Below are positions 44,495 through 53,791 of a stretch of 64,000 nt of DNA, one piece after another. The DNA comes from Asaia bogorensis. Lineage in GTDB: Bacteria; Pseudomonadota; Alphaproteobacteria; Reyranellales; Reyranellaceae. The stretch's first letter is position 1. Every line of letters starts with the position of its first letter. The notes under the pieces are model-generated. The model saw nothing but the letters and a program-made list of their open reading frames with translations. It was not told where the DNA came from and made no database searches. Where the stretch lies: assembly GCA_945889625.1 (NCBI GenBank), contig CAMDCE010000013.1:1-64000 (forward strand), given 5' to 3'. The position numbers were made by a program, and so were the translations under genes.

Positions 44495-45442
44495 ATGAGC
44501 GACGTTGCGATGTCGAGGGCGATGGCGAGGTTGAATGGGCCGGCGGCCAACTCGCGTCGCAGGCGGCGACGGGTCCGCGAACAGTTCATCGAGTTCACCC
44601 TGATGGCCTGCGCGGGATTCTCGGTTTTCGTCACCCTCGCGATCGTGGCCGTGCTGCTTTACGAATCGGCCCGGTTCTTTTCCGCCGTCTCCATCTTCGA
44701 ATTCCTTACCACCACGACTTGGACGCCCACCTTCGCCGATCCCAAGTACGGCGTCCTGCCGCTGGTGGCGGGAACGGTGTTGAGCTCGCTGGTCGCGCTG
44801 GTGGTCGCCATGCCGCTGGGCATAATCATTGCGATCTATCTCAGCGAATTCGCCAACGAACATGTGCGCGAAGTCCTGAAGCCGTTTCTCGAACTGTTGT
44901 CGGGAATCCCGACGGTGGTCTACGGCTACTTCGCGCTGTTGTTCGTCACACCGCTCCTCAAGGCGACCATCCTGCCCAACTTGCCCGGGTTCAACGTGCT
45001 GAGCGCCGGCATCGTCATGGGCATCATGATCATTCCCTACATCAGCTCGCTCAGCGAAGACGCGATGCGCGCGGTGCCCAATGCGCTGCGCGAAGGATCT
45101 CTCGCCATGGGCGCAACCGGTTTTCAGACTGCCATCAAGGTGGTCCTTCCCGCGGCCTTCTCGGGTTTGGCCGCCGCCGCCGTCCTCGCGGTGTCGAGGG
45201 CGGTCGGCGAGACGATGATCGTGGCCATCGCTGCTGGCCAGCAGCCCAATTTCACCCTCAATCCGATGGAGTCGGCGGCGACCATCACTTCCTATATCGC
45301 CCAGGTGGCCCTGGGCGATCTGCCGCACGGTTCCATCGCCTATGAATCGATCTTTGCTGCCGGCCTGATGCTGCTGGGGATGACGCTCCTTTTCAATCTG
45401 GTAGCGCACCTGCTGCGCCGCCGCTTCCGGGAGGTCTACTGA
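44495..45442 (+). CDS. pstC: Phosphate ABC transporter permease PstC
   Basis: 315 residues; six membrane spans. MPLGIIIAIYLSEFANEHVREVLKPFLELLSGIPTVVYGYFALLF is the cytoplasmic coupling (EAA) loop region and GATGFQTAIKVVLPAAFSGLAAAAVLAVSRAVGETM the conserved PstC block. A GGGGGAGA ribosome site lies before the ATG. The one-base gap to pstA indicates tight coupling. Confidence 0.95.
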   Translation: MSDVAMSRAMARLNGPAANSRRRRRRVREQFIEFTLMACAGFSVFVTLAIVAVLLYESARFFSAVSIFEFLTTTTWTPTFADPKYGVLPLVAGTVLSSLVALVVAMPLGIIIAIYLSEFANEHVREVLKPFLELLSGIPTVVYGYFALLFVTPLLKATILPNLPGFNVLSAGIVMGIMIIPYISSLSEDAMRAVPNALREGSLAMGATGFQTAIKVVLPAAFSGLAAAAVLAVSRAVGETMIVAIAAGQQPNFTLNPMESAATITSYIAQVALGDLPHGSIAYESIFAAGLMLLGMTLLFNLVAHLLRRRFREVY

Positions 45443-45443
45443 G

Positions 45444-46388
45444 ATGGCCGTCGTGGGCGTCGACCTTCCTGCGTCGCGTGGTTTTGGAACGACCTCGCGC
45501 ATCGGCCGTGCACGCCGCGCCGAGGCCATCTTCGTCGGCACCGGCGTCGTCGTGACGTCAATCGGCGTAATCACGTTGATCGCCCTGCTGGGTGGGTTGT
45601 TGCACGACGGATGGCCGCGCCTGACGACGGATTTCTTCCTCAATTTCCCGTCGCGCCGCGCCGGTCAGGCCGGCATCCTCTCCGCCTGGGTGGGATCGAT
45701 ACTGGTGGTGTTCGTGTGCGCCGCCGTCGCCATACCGGTCGGCGTGGCCGCGGGCATCTATTTGGAAGAGTACGCGGCCCGCAACTGGTTCACCGATCTC
45801 GTCGAGATCAACGTCAACAATCTCGCAGGCGTGCCGTCTATCGTGTTCGGCCTGCTGGCGCTCGGCCTGTTTGTCTACGGCCTGGGATTGGGCCAGAGTA
45901 TCGCCACGGCGGGACTGACGTTGGCGCTGCTGATCCTGCCGATCGTCATCGTGACGACCCGTGAGGCGGTCCGGGCCGTGCCGGGCTCGATCCGCGAGGC
46001 AGCGTACGGCGTCGGGGCGACCAAGTGGCAGGTCACCAAGGACCATGTGCTGCCCTACGCCTCGCCCGGCGTCGCCACCGGCGTCATCATCGGCCTCTCG
46101 CGCGCGATCGGCGAGACCGCGCCGCTGGTAATGATCGGCGCGCTGTCGTTCATTGCCTTCCTGCCGGCGCCGCCGGTCACGGGTGAGTTCCCGTTCATCT
46201 CGTTCCAATGGTTGCTCGATCCATTCACGGTGCTGCCGATCCAGATGTTCAATTGGGTTTCACGTCCCGATCCCGCCTTCCAGGCCAACGCCGCTGCCGC
46301 GGGCCTCGTCCTGCTGGTGCTCACCCTGCTGATGAACGGTTTTGCGATCTGGTTCCGCATCCGCATGCGCCGCAAGATTCGCTGGTAG
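45444..46388 (+). CDS. pstA: Phosphate ABC transporter permease PstA
   Basis: 314 residues. [46 protein letters not shown] and [44 protein letters not shown] are PstA signatures. Six membrane spans. Follows pstC by a single base, precedes pstB by 32 nt. Confidence 0.95.
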   Translation: MAVVGVDLPASRGFGTTSRIGRARRAEAIFVGTGVVVTSIGVITLIALLGGLLHDGWPRLTTDFFLNFPSRRAGQAGILSAWVGSILVVFVCAAVAIPVGVAAGIYLEEYAARNWFTDLVEINVNNLAGVPSIVFGLLALGLFVYGLGLGQSIATAGLTLALLILPIVIVTTREAVRAVPGSIREAAYGVGATKWQVTKDHVLPYASPGVATGVIIGLSRAIGETAPLVMIGALSFIAFLPAPPVTGEFPFISFQWLLDPFTVLPIQMFNWVSRPDPAFQANAAAAGLVLLVLTLLMNGFAIWFRIRMRRKIRW

Positions 46389-46420
46389 CAGCCCCAATCA
46401 CACATCCACGGAACAATCCC

Positions 46421-47227
46421 ATGTCCACCGCCGCTGCACTCAAGACGAACGGCCACGCCGACCCCGCCGAATCGGCCAAGATGGAAGGCCACAACGTCAA
46501 CGTTTTCTATGGCATCAAACAGGCGCTGTTCGATGTCAGCATACCAATCCTGCAGAACCAGGTGACGGCGCTGATCGGCCCGTCGGGCTGCGGCAAGTCG
46601 ACATTCCTGCGCTGTCTCAACCGCATGAACGACGTCATTCCGGGCTGCCGGGTCGAGGGGCGCGTCATCCTCGACGGTGAGGACGTCTATGATCGTTCCG
46701 TCGACGTGGTACAGTTGCGCGCGCGGGTCGGCATGGTCTTCCAGAAGCCCAATCCGTTCCCCAAGTCGATTTACGAGAATGTCGCCTATGGCCCGCGGAT
46801 CCATGGATTGGCGCACAACAAGGCTGAGCTGGACGAGATCGTCGAGACCAGCCTGAAGAGGGCCGGTCTGTTCAAGGAAGTGCAGGATCGTCTCGCCGCG
46901 CCGGGAACGAGCCTGTCCGGCGGCCAGCAGCAGCGGCTCTGCATCGCGCGCGCCATCGCCGTCAGCCCGGAGGTGATCCTGATGGACGAGCCGTGCTCGG
47001 CGCTCGACCCGATCGCCACGGCCACCATCGAGGAACTGATGGACGAGCTGCGCAAGAATTTCACAATGGTCATCGTCACGCATTCAATGCAGCAGGCGGC
47101 GCGCGTCTCGCAGAAAACCGCGTTCTTCCATCTCGGCAAGATGGTCGAGTACGGTGACACGCCGACGATCTTTACCACCCCAAGAGAAGAGCGCACGCAG
47201 GCCTACATTACCGGGCGATTTGGCTGA
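46421..47227 (+). CDS. pstB: Phosphate ABC transporter ATP-binding protein
   Basis: 268 residues. Walker [11 protein letters not shown]-loop VFQKPNPFP, signature [14 protein letters not shown], Walker [13 protein letters not shown] and switch [12 protein letters not shown]. The [16 protein letters not shown] sequence is typical of PstB. Begins at the conserved N-terminus ([11 protein letters not shown]). Confidence 0.97.
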   Translation: MSTAAALKTNGHADPAESAKMEGHNVNVFYGIKQALFDVSIPILQNQVTALIGPSGCGKSTFLRCLNRMNDVIPGCRVEGRVILDGEDVYDRSVDVVQLRARVGMVFQKPNPFPKSIYENVAYGPRIHGLAHNKAELDEIVETSLKRAGLFKEVQDRLAAPGTSLSGGQQQRLCIARAIAVSPEVILMDEPCSALDPIATATIEELMDELRKNFTMVIVTHSMQQAARVSQKTAFFHLGKMVEYGDTPTIFTTPREERTQAYITGRFG

Positions 47228-47255
47228 GGCGGCGAACATCCGGAAGGGAATTGAC

Positions 47256-47969
47256 ATGGTGGGCGAACACACGCTGAAACGGTTCGACGAAGAGCTGGAG
47301 CGGCTCAACGCCACGATCAACGAGATGGGCGGCTTGACGGAGAGTCAGTTCGCCAAGGCGCTGGCTGCCGTGCGCGACCGCGACACCGGGAGCGCCGAAC
47401 AGGTGATCGCCGAGGATGCCCGCGTCGACGCGCTCGACGCCGCCGTCCAGGAGCAGACGGTGAGGCTCTTGGCGCTGCGCCAGCCGATGGCGGTCGACCT
47501 GCGAGTCGTGCTGTCCTCGATCAAGATCGCCGCCGCCCTGGAGCGCATCGCCGACTACGCCAAGAACACCGCCAAGCGCAGTATCGTGCTCGCACAGGCA
47601 GCACCTCCGCCCTCGGCCGTCGCCGGCATCGACCGGCTCGGTCGCCTGGTGCGGACGGCGCTGAAGGACGTGCTCGACGCCTTCGCCGATGCCGATGTCG
47701 CCAAGGCGCGCGACGTCTGGCAGCGCGATGAGGAGATCGACCAGGTCTATACCGGCCTGTTCCGAGAGTTGCTCACCTACATGATGGAAGATCCACGCAC
47801 CATCACCGCCTGCACGCATCTTCTGTTCATGGCCAAGAACATCGAGCGGGCCGGCGACCACGTCACCAACATTGCCGAGCTGGTGAGCTTCCGCAAAACC
47901 GGCCAGGGCTTCGTCGAAGTGCGGCCCAAAGGCAGCGCCGCAATTTATGCGACGGACGATGTGCGATGA
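47256..47969 (+). CDS. phoU: Phosphate transport and signalling regulator PhoU
   Basis: 237 residues, two similar three-helix bundles: HTLKRFDEELERLNATINEMGGLTESQFAKALAAV and RLVRTALKDVLDAFADADVAKARDVWQRDEEIDQVYTGLFREL, with metal-site acidic residues in each. It links Pst transport state to PhoR. Its stop overlaps the PhoB start by four bases (ATGA). Confidence 0.95.
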   Translation: MVGEHTLKRFDEELERLNATINEMGGLTESQFAKALAAVRDRDTGSAEQVIAEDARVDALDAAVQEQTVRLLALRQPMAVDLRVVLSSIKIAAALERIADYAKNTAKRSIVLAQAAPPPSAVAGIDRLGRLVRTALKDVLDAFADADVAKARDVWQRDEEIDQVYTGLFRELLTYMMEDPRTITACTHLLFMAKNIERAGDHVTNIAELVSFRKTGQGFVEVRPKGSAAIYATDDVR

Positions 47970-48709
47970 GCATGGCCACCACGGCACCGTCCCGACGCGA
48001 CGCCCAGACCTCTTCCGTGAGGCCCAAGGTGCTGATCGTCGAGGATGAGACTGCGCTGGTCGAGCTCCTGCGCTACAACCTCGAGCAGGCGGGCTTCCAG
48101 GTCTCGGTGGCCTATGACGGCGAGGAGGCCATCGCGTCGGTCCAGGAAGACGTGCCCGACCTCGTGCTGCTCGACTGGATGCTGCCGCTGATGTCGGGCA
48201 TCGAGGTCTGCCGCCAGCTGCGCCGCCAGACGGCGACCGCCAACATGCCGATCATCATGCTGACGGCGCGCGGCGAGGAGGGCGATCGCGTGCGTGGCCT
48301 CGATGCCGGCGCCGACGACTACGTCTCCAAGCCGTTCTCGCCGACCGAACTGGTGGCGCGCATCCGTGCCGTGCTGCGCCGCATCCGTCCGGCGCTGGCC
48401 GACGAGGCGCTGAGCTACGCCGACATCGTCATGGATCTGGTGGCCCATCGCGTGACGCGGGCCGGCAAGCCGGTCCATCTCGGCCCCACCGAGTTCCGCC
48501 TGCTGCGCCATTTCATGGAGCATCCCGGCCGCGTCTTCTCGCGCGAGCAGCTGCTCGATTCGGTGTGGGGCAAGGACGTCTATGTCGAGGCCCGTACCGT
48601 CGACGTGCACATCCGCCGCCTGCGCATTGCGCTGAACGGCGCCGATCAGGCCGACGTGATTCGCACCGTTCGCGCCGCCGGCTACGCGCTGGATGCCCAG
48701 CCCGGCTAA
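47966..48709 (+). CDS. phoB: Phosphate-regulon response regulator PhoB
   Basis: 247 residues: receiver domain with phospho-acceptor D70 (DLVLLDWMLP), K in DYVSKPF and a C-terminal winged helix ending DVHIRRLRIALN...RTVRAAGYALDAQ. An unusual 18-residue N-terminal tail (MSMATTAPSRRDAQTSSV) precedes the receiver; a later start inside it is possible. It binds Pho boxes such as the candidate before pstS. Coupled to phoU by an ATGA overlap. Confidence 0.95.
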   Translation: MSMATTAPSRRDAQTSSVRPKVLIVEDETALVELLRYNLEQAGFQVSVAYDGEEAIASVQEDVPDLVLLDWMLPLMSGIEVCRQLRRQTATANMPIIMLTARGEEGDRVRGLDAGADDYVSKPFSPTELVARIRAVLRRIRPALADEALSYADIVMDLVAHRVTRAGKPVHLGPTEFRLLRHFMEHPGRVFSREQLLDSVWGKDVYVEARTVDVHIRRLRIALNGADQADVIRTVRAAGYALDAQPG

Positions 48710-48807
48710 AGCGCGATGACTTTCACTCGAATTGCGCCGTCGGCCCGGCTCGTGCACCGCTTTGCTGCGGGAGCCGGGCCGACGGCTGAAGTAAAAGTCA
48801 TCGCGCT
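48710..48807. repeat. 97-bp nested inverted repeat, copy 1
   Basis: Outer arms AGCGCGATGACTTT (48710-48723) and complement (48794-48807); inner arms GCCGTCGGCCCGGCTC (48736-48751) and complement (48771-48786). The segment between (about 48736-48786) reappears at 57627-57723 in reverse orientation with one base difference. It lies between phoB and the next gene. Confidence 0.85.
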
Positions 48808-48965
48808 GTAAGGGGCGGGATAACATCGGGGGTTTTCCACACCTCCGGTAACGGTTTTGTAGCCTTGCGCGCCTAGACCGAGGGTGCCCGTTCCCGGCCG
48901 GCAACCCCACGCCCCGCTCCGGAACAGGCAGGTTCCCCGGCACGGTAGACACCCCGTCGCCGACT

Positions 48966-50279
48966 TTACTGCCCCTCCTTCTTCTCAGAAGGAGGGGTTT
49001 CTTTTTCCGCCAGCCGCTTCAGCCAGAGCAGCAGCAGCAAGCCCGGTGCCGCCAGCAGGGTGGTGAGGATCCAGAAGTCCGGCCATCCCGATTGCGCCGC
49101 CAACCAGCCGCCGCCGGCCGACATGGCCGTGCGGCCGAATGCCATCAGCGAGGTCAGGAGCGCGTACTGCGTGCCGGCCATGCCGGTCGTGCACAGGCTC
49201 GAGAGGTAGGCGACGAAGGCGATCGATCCCAGAGATCCCGTGAAGTTGTCGGCCGATATGGCGATGGTCAGCACGACGAGGTCGTTGCCGACATGCGCCT
49301 GCCAGGCAAACAGCAGGTTGGTCACGGCCTGCAGGATGCCGCCGATCAGCAGCGCCTTGATCAGGCCGTAGCGCGCCACGACGATGCCGCCCACGATCGC
49401 GCCCAGGATCGTGGCAACGATGCCGAAGCTCTTGGTCACGCCGAAGATTTCGGGTCCGGTGAAGCCGATCTCGTTGAAGAAGGGCCGGGCCATCGTCCCG
49501 CCGATCGCATCGCCGAACTTGTAGAGCAGCGCGAACAGCAGGATCAGCACCCAGCCGCGATAGGCCATGAACTCGGCGAAGGGTGCCACCGCCGCCTGGT
49601 AGAGCCACTGGCGCGGCGAGCCGGCGTGCGGACGCCTCAGCGCCGGCTCGCGGACGGTGAGCGTGGTGGCCACGCCCACCAGGATGAGCGCAGCGATGGC
49701 GCTGAAGACGATCGGCCAGGGCAAGACGCTGGGCAGCAGCAATGCCATGGCGTCGACAGTCCACAGCGCGATCCGGTAGCCGAGCTGGGTCGTCGCCGAG
49801 CCGGCGCCTTGCTCTTCATCGCTCAGGATCTCGATGCGATAGGCGTCGACGGCGATGTCCTGGGTGGCCGAGAAGAAGGCGATGGCGAGCGCACTGGCGG
49901 CGGTGGTCCAGGGATCGACGATCGGATTGCTGAAGGCGAGCGCCAGGACCGACAACAGGATGCCGACCTGCGACAACAGCATCCAGCTCCGCCGACGGCC
50001 CAGCCATTTGTCGAGGAGCGGCAATGGCGTGTGATCGACCAGGGGTGCCCACGCGAACTTGAACGCATAAGGCGTACCGACCAGCGCGAAGATGCCGATC
50101 GTCTGCAGATTGACGCCGACCCGGCTCATCCAGTAGCCCAGCACCGAGCCGGTGAGCAGCAGCGGCATACCGCTGGCAAAACCCATCAGCAGGATGGCCA
50201 GTTGCTTGCGGTCGCGATAGACGCTGGCGGCGTCGCGCCACCGCTGCCACGTCGATCGGGCAGACGCTGCGAGACTCAA
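48966..50279 (-). CDS. ampG: MFS muropeptide/anhydro-peptidoglycan permease, AmpG-like
   Basis: 437 residues, about twelve spans. SLAASARSTWQRWRDAASVYRDRKQLAILLMGFASGMPLLLTGSVLGYWM is the AmpG N-terminus, with the SDEEQGAGSATTQLGYRIA and ATQDIAVDAYRIEIL motifs. It would import GlcNAc-anhydro-MurNAc peptides for recycling. The start is a TTG (50277-50279) overlapping the stop of the kinase gene, with GGGAG five bases before. It ends the moeB operon. Confidence 0.85.
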   Translation of the reverse strand: MSLAASARSTWQRWRDAASVYRDRKQLAILLMGFASGMPLLLTGSVLGYWMSRVGVNLQTIGIFALVGTPYAFKFAWAPLVDHTPLPLLDKWLGRRRSWMLLSQVGILLSVLALAFSNPIVDPWTTAASALAIAFFSATQDIAVDAYRIEILSDEEQGAGSATTQLGYRIALWTVDAMALLLPSVLPWPIVFSAIAALILVGVATTLTVREPALRRPHAGSPRQWLYQAAVAPFAEFMAYRGWVLILLFALLYKFGDAIGGTMARPFFNEIGFTGPEIFGVTKSFGIVATILGAIVGGIVVARYGLIKALLIGGILQAVTNLLFAWQAHVGNDLVVLTIAISADNFTGSLGSIAFVAYLSSLCTTGMAGTQYALLTSLMAFGRTAMSAGGGWLAAQSGWPDFWILTTLLAAPGLLLLLWLKRLAEKETPPSEKKEGQ

Positions 50280-51253
50280 ATCAGCTCCCGCAGCGCCTTC
50301 TCCGGCCGCGCACCGACATGGGAGATGATCTCGGCGGCGGCGATCCCGCCCAGCCTGGCGCACTCGGCAAGCGGCTTGCCGCGCGTCAGGCCAAACAGGA
50401 AGCCCGCCGCGTAGAGATCGCCGGCGCCCGTCGTGTCGACGATTCTGGCGACAGATGCTGCGGCCACTGCGCGGGTCTCGGCACCCTTGACCACGACCGA
50501 GCCCTTTTCGCTGCGGGTAAGGGCTGCGATCTTGCCTTCGGCGCGCGTTGCCGCCAGCGCCTCGTCGAACGATGTCACCTGATAGAGCGATTTGATCTCG
50601 GCCTCGTTGGCAAAAAGGATGTCGACCTTGTTGCGGATCAGGTCGCGGAACTCCGCGCGATAGCGGTCGACGCAGAACGAATCGGACAGCGTGATCGCGA
50701 CCTGCCGGCCGGCGGCGTGGGCGGTATCGAAGGCCTTCAGCACCGCCTTCTTGGCTTCCGGCGCGTCCCACAGATAGCCCTCGACGTAGGTCACTGCGGC
50801 CGAGCCGACGCGGCCGGTGTCGATGTCGGCCGGGCCGAGGCCGGTGCAGGCGCCGAGATAGGTGCTCATGGTGCGCTGCGCATCGGGCGTCACCAGGATC
50901 AGGCAACGCGCCGTCGCCGGACCGGAGGTGGCGCGCGAGGTCTCGAACGACACACCGGTGGCCTGCAGGTCGTGGCCGAACACGCCGCCCAGCTGGTCGT
51001 CGCGCACCTTGCCGATGTAGGCGCCGCGCCCGCCGAACGAGGCGACGCCCGCCATGGTGTTGCCGCACGAGCCGCCGGAAACCTCGACGCCCGGCCCCAT
51101 AGCGGCATAGAGGGTCTCGGCGCGCGCCTCGTCGATCAGCATCATCGCTCCCTTGGTGAGCGCGTGGGTCTTGAGGAACGCCTCGTCGGCGCGCGAAATG
51201 ACGTCGACGATGGCGTTGCCGATTCCCAGCACGTCGAAGGCAGCAGATGTCAT
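50276..51253 (-). CDS. PfkB-family sugar/nucleoside kinase
   Basis: 325 residues. N-terminal FDVLGIGNAIVDV and GGSCGNTMAGVASFGG, and the C-terminal DTTGAGDLYAAGFLFGL with catalytic Asp. This is closest in layout to adenosine kinase/ribokinase-type members of the family; the exact substrate is uncertain. Its ATG overlaps the DsrE-like gene stop by four bases (ATGA), and its TGA overlaps the TTG of the ampG gene. Confidence 0.9.
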   Translation of the reverse strand: MTSAAFDVLGIGNAIVDVISRADEAFLKTHALTKGAMMLIDEARAETLYAAMGPGVEVSGGSCGNTMAGVASFGGRGAYIGKVRDDQLGGVFGHDLQATGVSFETSRATSGPATARCLILVTPDAQRTMSTYLGACTGLGPADIDTGRVGSAAVTYVEGYLWDAPEAKKAVLKAFDTAHAAGRQVAITLSDSFCVDRYRAEFRDLIRNKVDILFANEAEIKSLYQVTSFDEALAATRAEGKIAALTRSEKGSVVVKGAETRAVAAASVARIVDTTGAGDLYAAGFLFGLTRGKPLAECARLGGIAAAEIISHVGARPEKALRELI

Positions 51254-51642
51254 GAGATCTCCAAAAGATGCATGCCGGGCCTGGTTTCTTCCAGCAGGGT
51301 CACGATGCCGGCGATCGTGAAGGGAACGTCGGTGCGCAGGCTCGACCGATCAATAGCCAGCGAGCGCAATCCCATCTCGCACACGATGAAGCGCACGCCA
51401 AGCTCGACGCAGGCTTGCAGCAGGGTTTCGAAGTCGCCGACGCCGCGCTCGCGGTTGAGCGCATCGCGACCCCAGTCGTCGAGGCCGGGCGGTGGGCCCG
51501 TCAGCGCCCGGATGCCGGCCATGGTGAAGAACAGCACGGCCGGCTTGTTGACAGCGATGGCCGCCGCCGCGAGGGCCAACGCGTAATGCACATCCTCGTA
51601 CTTGCCCGAGCGGACGATGAGCGACAGACCTCCCTCGTTCAT
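51250..51642 (-). CDS. DsrE-family (sulphur-relay-like) protein
   Basis: 130 residues. MNEGGLSLIVRSGKYEDVHYALALAAAAIAVNKPAVLFFTMAGI is a DsrE/TusD-type fold, and the conserved cysteine sits in RFIVCEMGLRSLAI near residue 87. Such proteins carry a cysteine persulphide or act as multimeric sulphur carriers, or are of unknown use. The first ATG of the frame (51663) is ignored because MNEGGLS follows the moeB stop with an ATGA overlap. Confidence 0.85.
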   Translation of the reverse strand: MNEGGLSLIVRSGKYEDVHYALALAAAAIAVNKPAVLFFTMAGIRALTGPPPGLDDWGRDALNRERGVGDFETLLQACVELGVRFIVCEMGLRSLAIDRSSLRTDVPFTIAGIVTLLEETRPGMHLLEIS

Positions 51643-52412
51643 GGCGTGCCACACGTCGGACAATCGGCGCGCTTGGCGATCGCCATCTCTTCGAACACGC
51701 TGCCGAGCGCGTCGTACATGACGAGCCTGCCCGACAGCGAGCGGCCGATGCCGAGGATTTCCTTCACGACTTCGGTGGCCTGCAGCGCGCCCAGAGTGCC
51801 GGCCAGCGCCCCCAGCACGCCCGCCTGGGCGCAGCTCGGCACGGCGTCTTCGGAAGGGGCTACGGGGAAGATGCAGCGCAGGCAGGGATGGCCCGCGCCC
51901 TGCCAGGCCTTGTAGGTCGAGATCTGGCCGTCGAAACGAAGTATCGCGGCAGAAACCAGAATCTTTTTGAGGCGATAGCAGACGTCGTTCACGAGATAGC
52001 GTGTGGCGAAGTTGTCGCTGCCATCGGCCACGACGTCGTAGTCGGCGATGAGGCGGCGGGCATTGTCGGCCGTCAGCCGCTCGTTGTGGGCGCGCACGCG
52101 CACTTCCGGATTGATGTCGGCCAGTGCGCGCCGGGCGCTTTCGACCTTGGCGGTGCCGATGTCGGCGGTGCGATGGATGATCTGGCGCTGCAGGTTGGAG
52201 AGATCGACCCGGTCGTCGTCGATCACGCCCAGCGTGCCGATGCCGGCTGCTGCGAGATATTGCAGCAGCGGCGCGCCCAGTCCGCCGGCACCGATCACCA
52301 GCACGCGCGCGGCGATCAGCCGCGCTTGGCCCACACCGCCGATCTCGGCCAGCACGATGTGGCGGGCGTAACGGCGGATTTGCGATTCCGTCATGTCCGG
52401 AAGGGACGTCAT
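51639..52412 (-). CDS. moeB: MoeB/ThiF-type adenylyltransferase
   Basis: 257 residues. NTP loop ARVLVIGAGGLGAPLLQYLA (about 41-46 GAGGLG), NLQRQI, VADGSDNFATRYLVND, and two zinc pairs: C177/C180 (CLRC) and C251/C254 (CPTC). C194 (VPSCAQAG) is in the place of the thiol-active cysteine. It activates the C-terminal Gly of a ubiquitin-like sulphur carrier such as MoaD or ThiS. No rhodanese domain is fused. It opens the moeB-dsrE-pfkB-ampG operon, with overlapping start/stop codons throughout. Confidence 0.92.
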   Translation of the reverse strand: MTSLPDMTESQIRRYARHIVLAEIGGVGQARLIAARVLVIGAGGLGAPLLQYLAAAGIGTLGVIDDDRVDLSNLQRQIIHRTADIGTAKVESARRALADINPEVRVRAHNERLTADNARRLIADYDVVADGSDNFATRYLVNDVCYRLKKILVSAAILRFDGQISTYKAWQGAGHPCLRCIFPVAPSEDAVPSCAQAGVLGALAGTLGALQATEVVKEILGIGRSLSGRLVMYDALGSVFEEMAIAKRADCPTCGTP

Positions 52413-52463
52413 GGTCCGCTTATAGCATGGGAGCCCACGACCAATGCTGCTACAGCCAGCCCG

Positions 52464-53672
52464 ATGACCACTACTGCAACCCGCCCGACCCTGACGCCGC
52501 TGCTGCTGATCCTGCTGGCCCTGCTGTCGTCCTTCACGCCGCTCAGCATCGACATGTACCTGCCGGCACTGCCGGTGATCGCCTTCGACCTGCGCGGCAC
52601 GACCGGCGACATCCAGCTCACCCTGTCGGCCTTTCTGATCGCCTTCGGCTTCGGGCAGATCTTCTACGGCCCGGCGGGCGATCGTTTCGGCCGTCGCCCG
52701 GTGATCCTGGGTGGGCTGGCCGTCTATGTCGTGGCAAGCGTCGGCTGCGCCTTCGCCGCCGAAGCCGGCCATCTGGTGACGCTGCGCTTCCTGCAGGGGC
52801 TCGCGGCCTGCGGCGGCGTGGTGCTGGCGCGCACCATGGTGCGCGACCTCGCCGAGAAGGACCAGGCGGCGCGCGCCATGTCGCTGATGATGGCCTGCAG
52901 CTCGATCGCGCCCATGCTGGCGCCGCTGATCGGCGGCCAGATCCTGTGGTTCATGGGCTGGCGCGCCATCTTCTGGGTGCTGGCGATCATCGGCGTGGTC
53001 GCGCTCGCTGCCGCCTACGCCGGCCTGCCCGAGACCCTGCGGCCGGAATACCGCCAGCCTTTCGTGCTGTCGTCGATCCTCCGTCGCTTCGGCGAGCTGG
53101 TGCGGCACCGCGCCTTCATGGGTTACGCCCTGACCGGCGCCTTCCAGTTCGGCGCGCTGTTCTCCTTCCTGTCGGGCTCGCCCTTCGTCTTCATCGAGAA
53201 GTACGGCATCGATCCGCGCGCCTACGGCCTGATCTTCGGCGGCATGGTGGCGTTCATGACCGCGGGCAGCCTGCTGAACGCCAAGTTCGTGGCCGTCTTC
53301 GGCGCCGATCGCATCCTGCGGGCGGGCGTGATCGTGCCGGCGATCGTCGGCCCCACCGCGCTGGTGATGGGCCTTGTCGAGGCCCGCACCGGCACGATCG
53401 GCCTGTGGCCATTCCTGCTGTGCTTTGCGCCGCAGATCGCGTCCAACAGCCTGGTCGGCCCCAACGCCATGGCGATGGCGCTGCAGCGCTATCCGCACAT
53501 GGCGGGCACCGCCTCGTCGCTGCTCGGCGTCATGCAGTTCGGCATCGGCGCCCTGTTCGGCGCCGTGGTCGGACAGACCTTCGACGGCACCATCGCGCCC
53601 ATGACAACCGCCATGGGCATCGCGGGCGCCCTCTGCTTCATCTCCAATCGTCTGCTGGTCGGCCGCGGCTAG
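52464..53672 (+). CDS. Bcr/CflA-family drug-resistance MFS transporter
   Basis: 402 residues, twelve spans. DMYLPALPVIAFDLRGTTGDIQLTLSAFLIAFGFGQIFYGPAGDRFGRRPVIL is the family signature (antiporter motif A). Expels drugs or related compounds by proton antiport. The ATG at 52464 gives normal length; a longer frame upstream overlaps moeB. Divergent from moeB by 51 nt. Confidence 0.93.
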   Translation: MTTTATRPTLTPLLLILLALLSSFTPLSIDMYLPALPVIAFDLRGTTGDIQLTLSAFLIAFGFGQIFYGPAGDRFGRRPVILGGLAVYVVASVGCAFAAEAGHLVTLRFLQGLAACGGVVLARTMVRDLAEKDQAARAMSLMMACSSIAPMLAPLIGGQILWFMGWRAIFWVLAIIGVVALAAAYAGLPETLRPEYRQPFVLSSILRRFGELVRHRAFMGYALTGAFQFGALFSFLSGSPFVFIEKYGIDPRAYGLIFGGMVAFMTAGSLLNAKFVAVFGADRILRAGVIVPAIVGPTALVMGLVEARTGTIGLWPFLLCFAPQIASNSLVGPNAMAMALQRYPHMAGTASSLLGVMQFGIGALFGAVVGQTFDGTIAPMTTAMGIAGALCFISNRLLVGRG

Positions 53673-53688
53673 CCGGGAGTGCCTCCAC

Positions 53689-53753
53689 GGTGTCTCACCC
53701 CGGTGAGACACCTCTGACGCCGATGGCATCGGACTTTTCCGGCGGCGTCTCAC
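53689..53753. repeat. Variable-word palindromic repeat, copy C (word GTCTCAC/GTGAGAC)
   Basis: GGTGTCTCACC-CC-GGTGAGACACC (53689-53712) is an 11-bp perfect palindromic hairpin. The core (53713-53746) reads TCTGACGCCGATGGCATCGG and then ACTTTTCCGGCGGC, followed by GTCTCAC again at 53747-53753. Compare copies A (3.8 kb) and B (23.0 kb). Confidence 0.7.
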
Positions 53754-53791
53754 TTTCTCGCCACTTCCACTGCCGCGCAAAAAACAAATCG

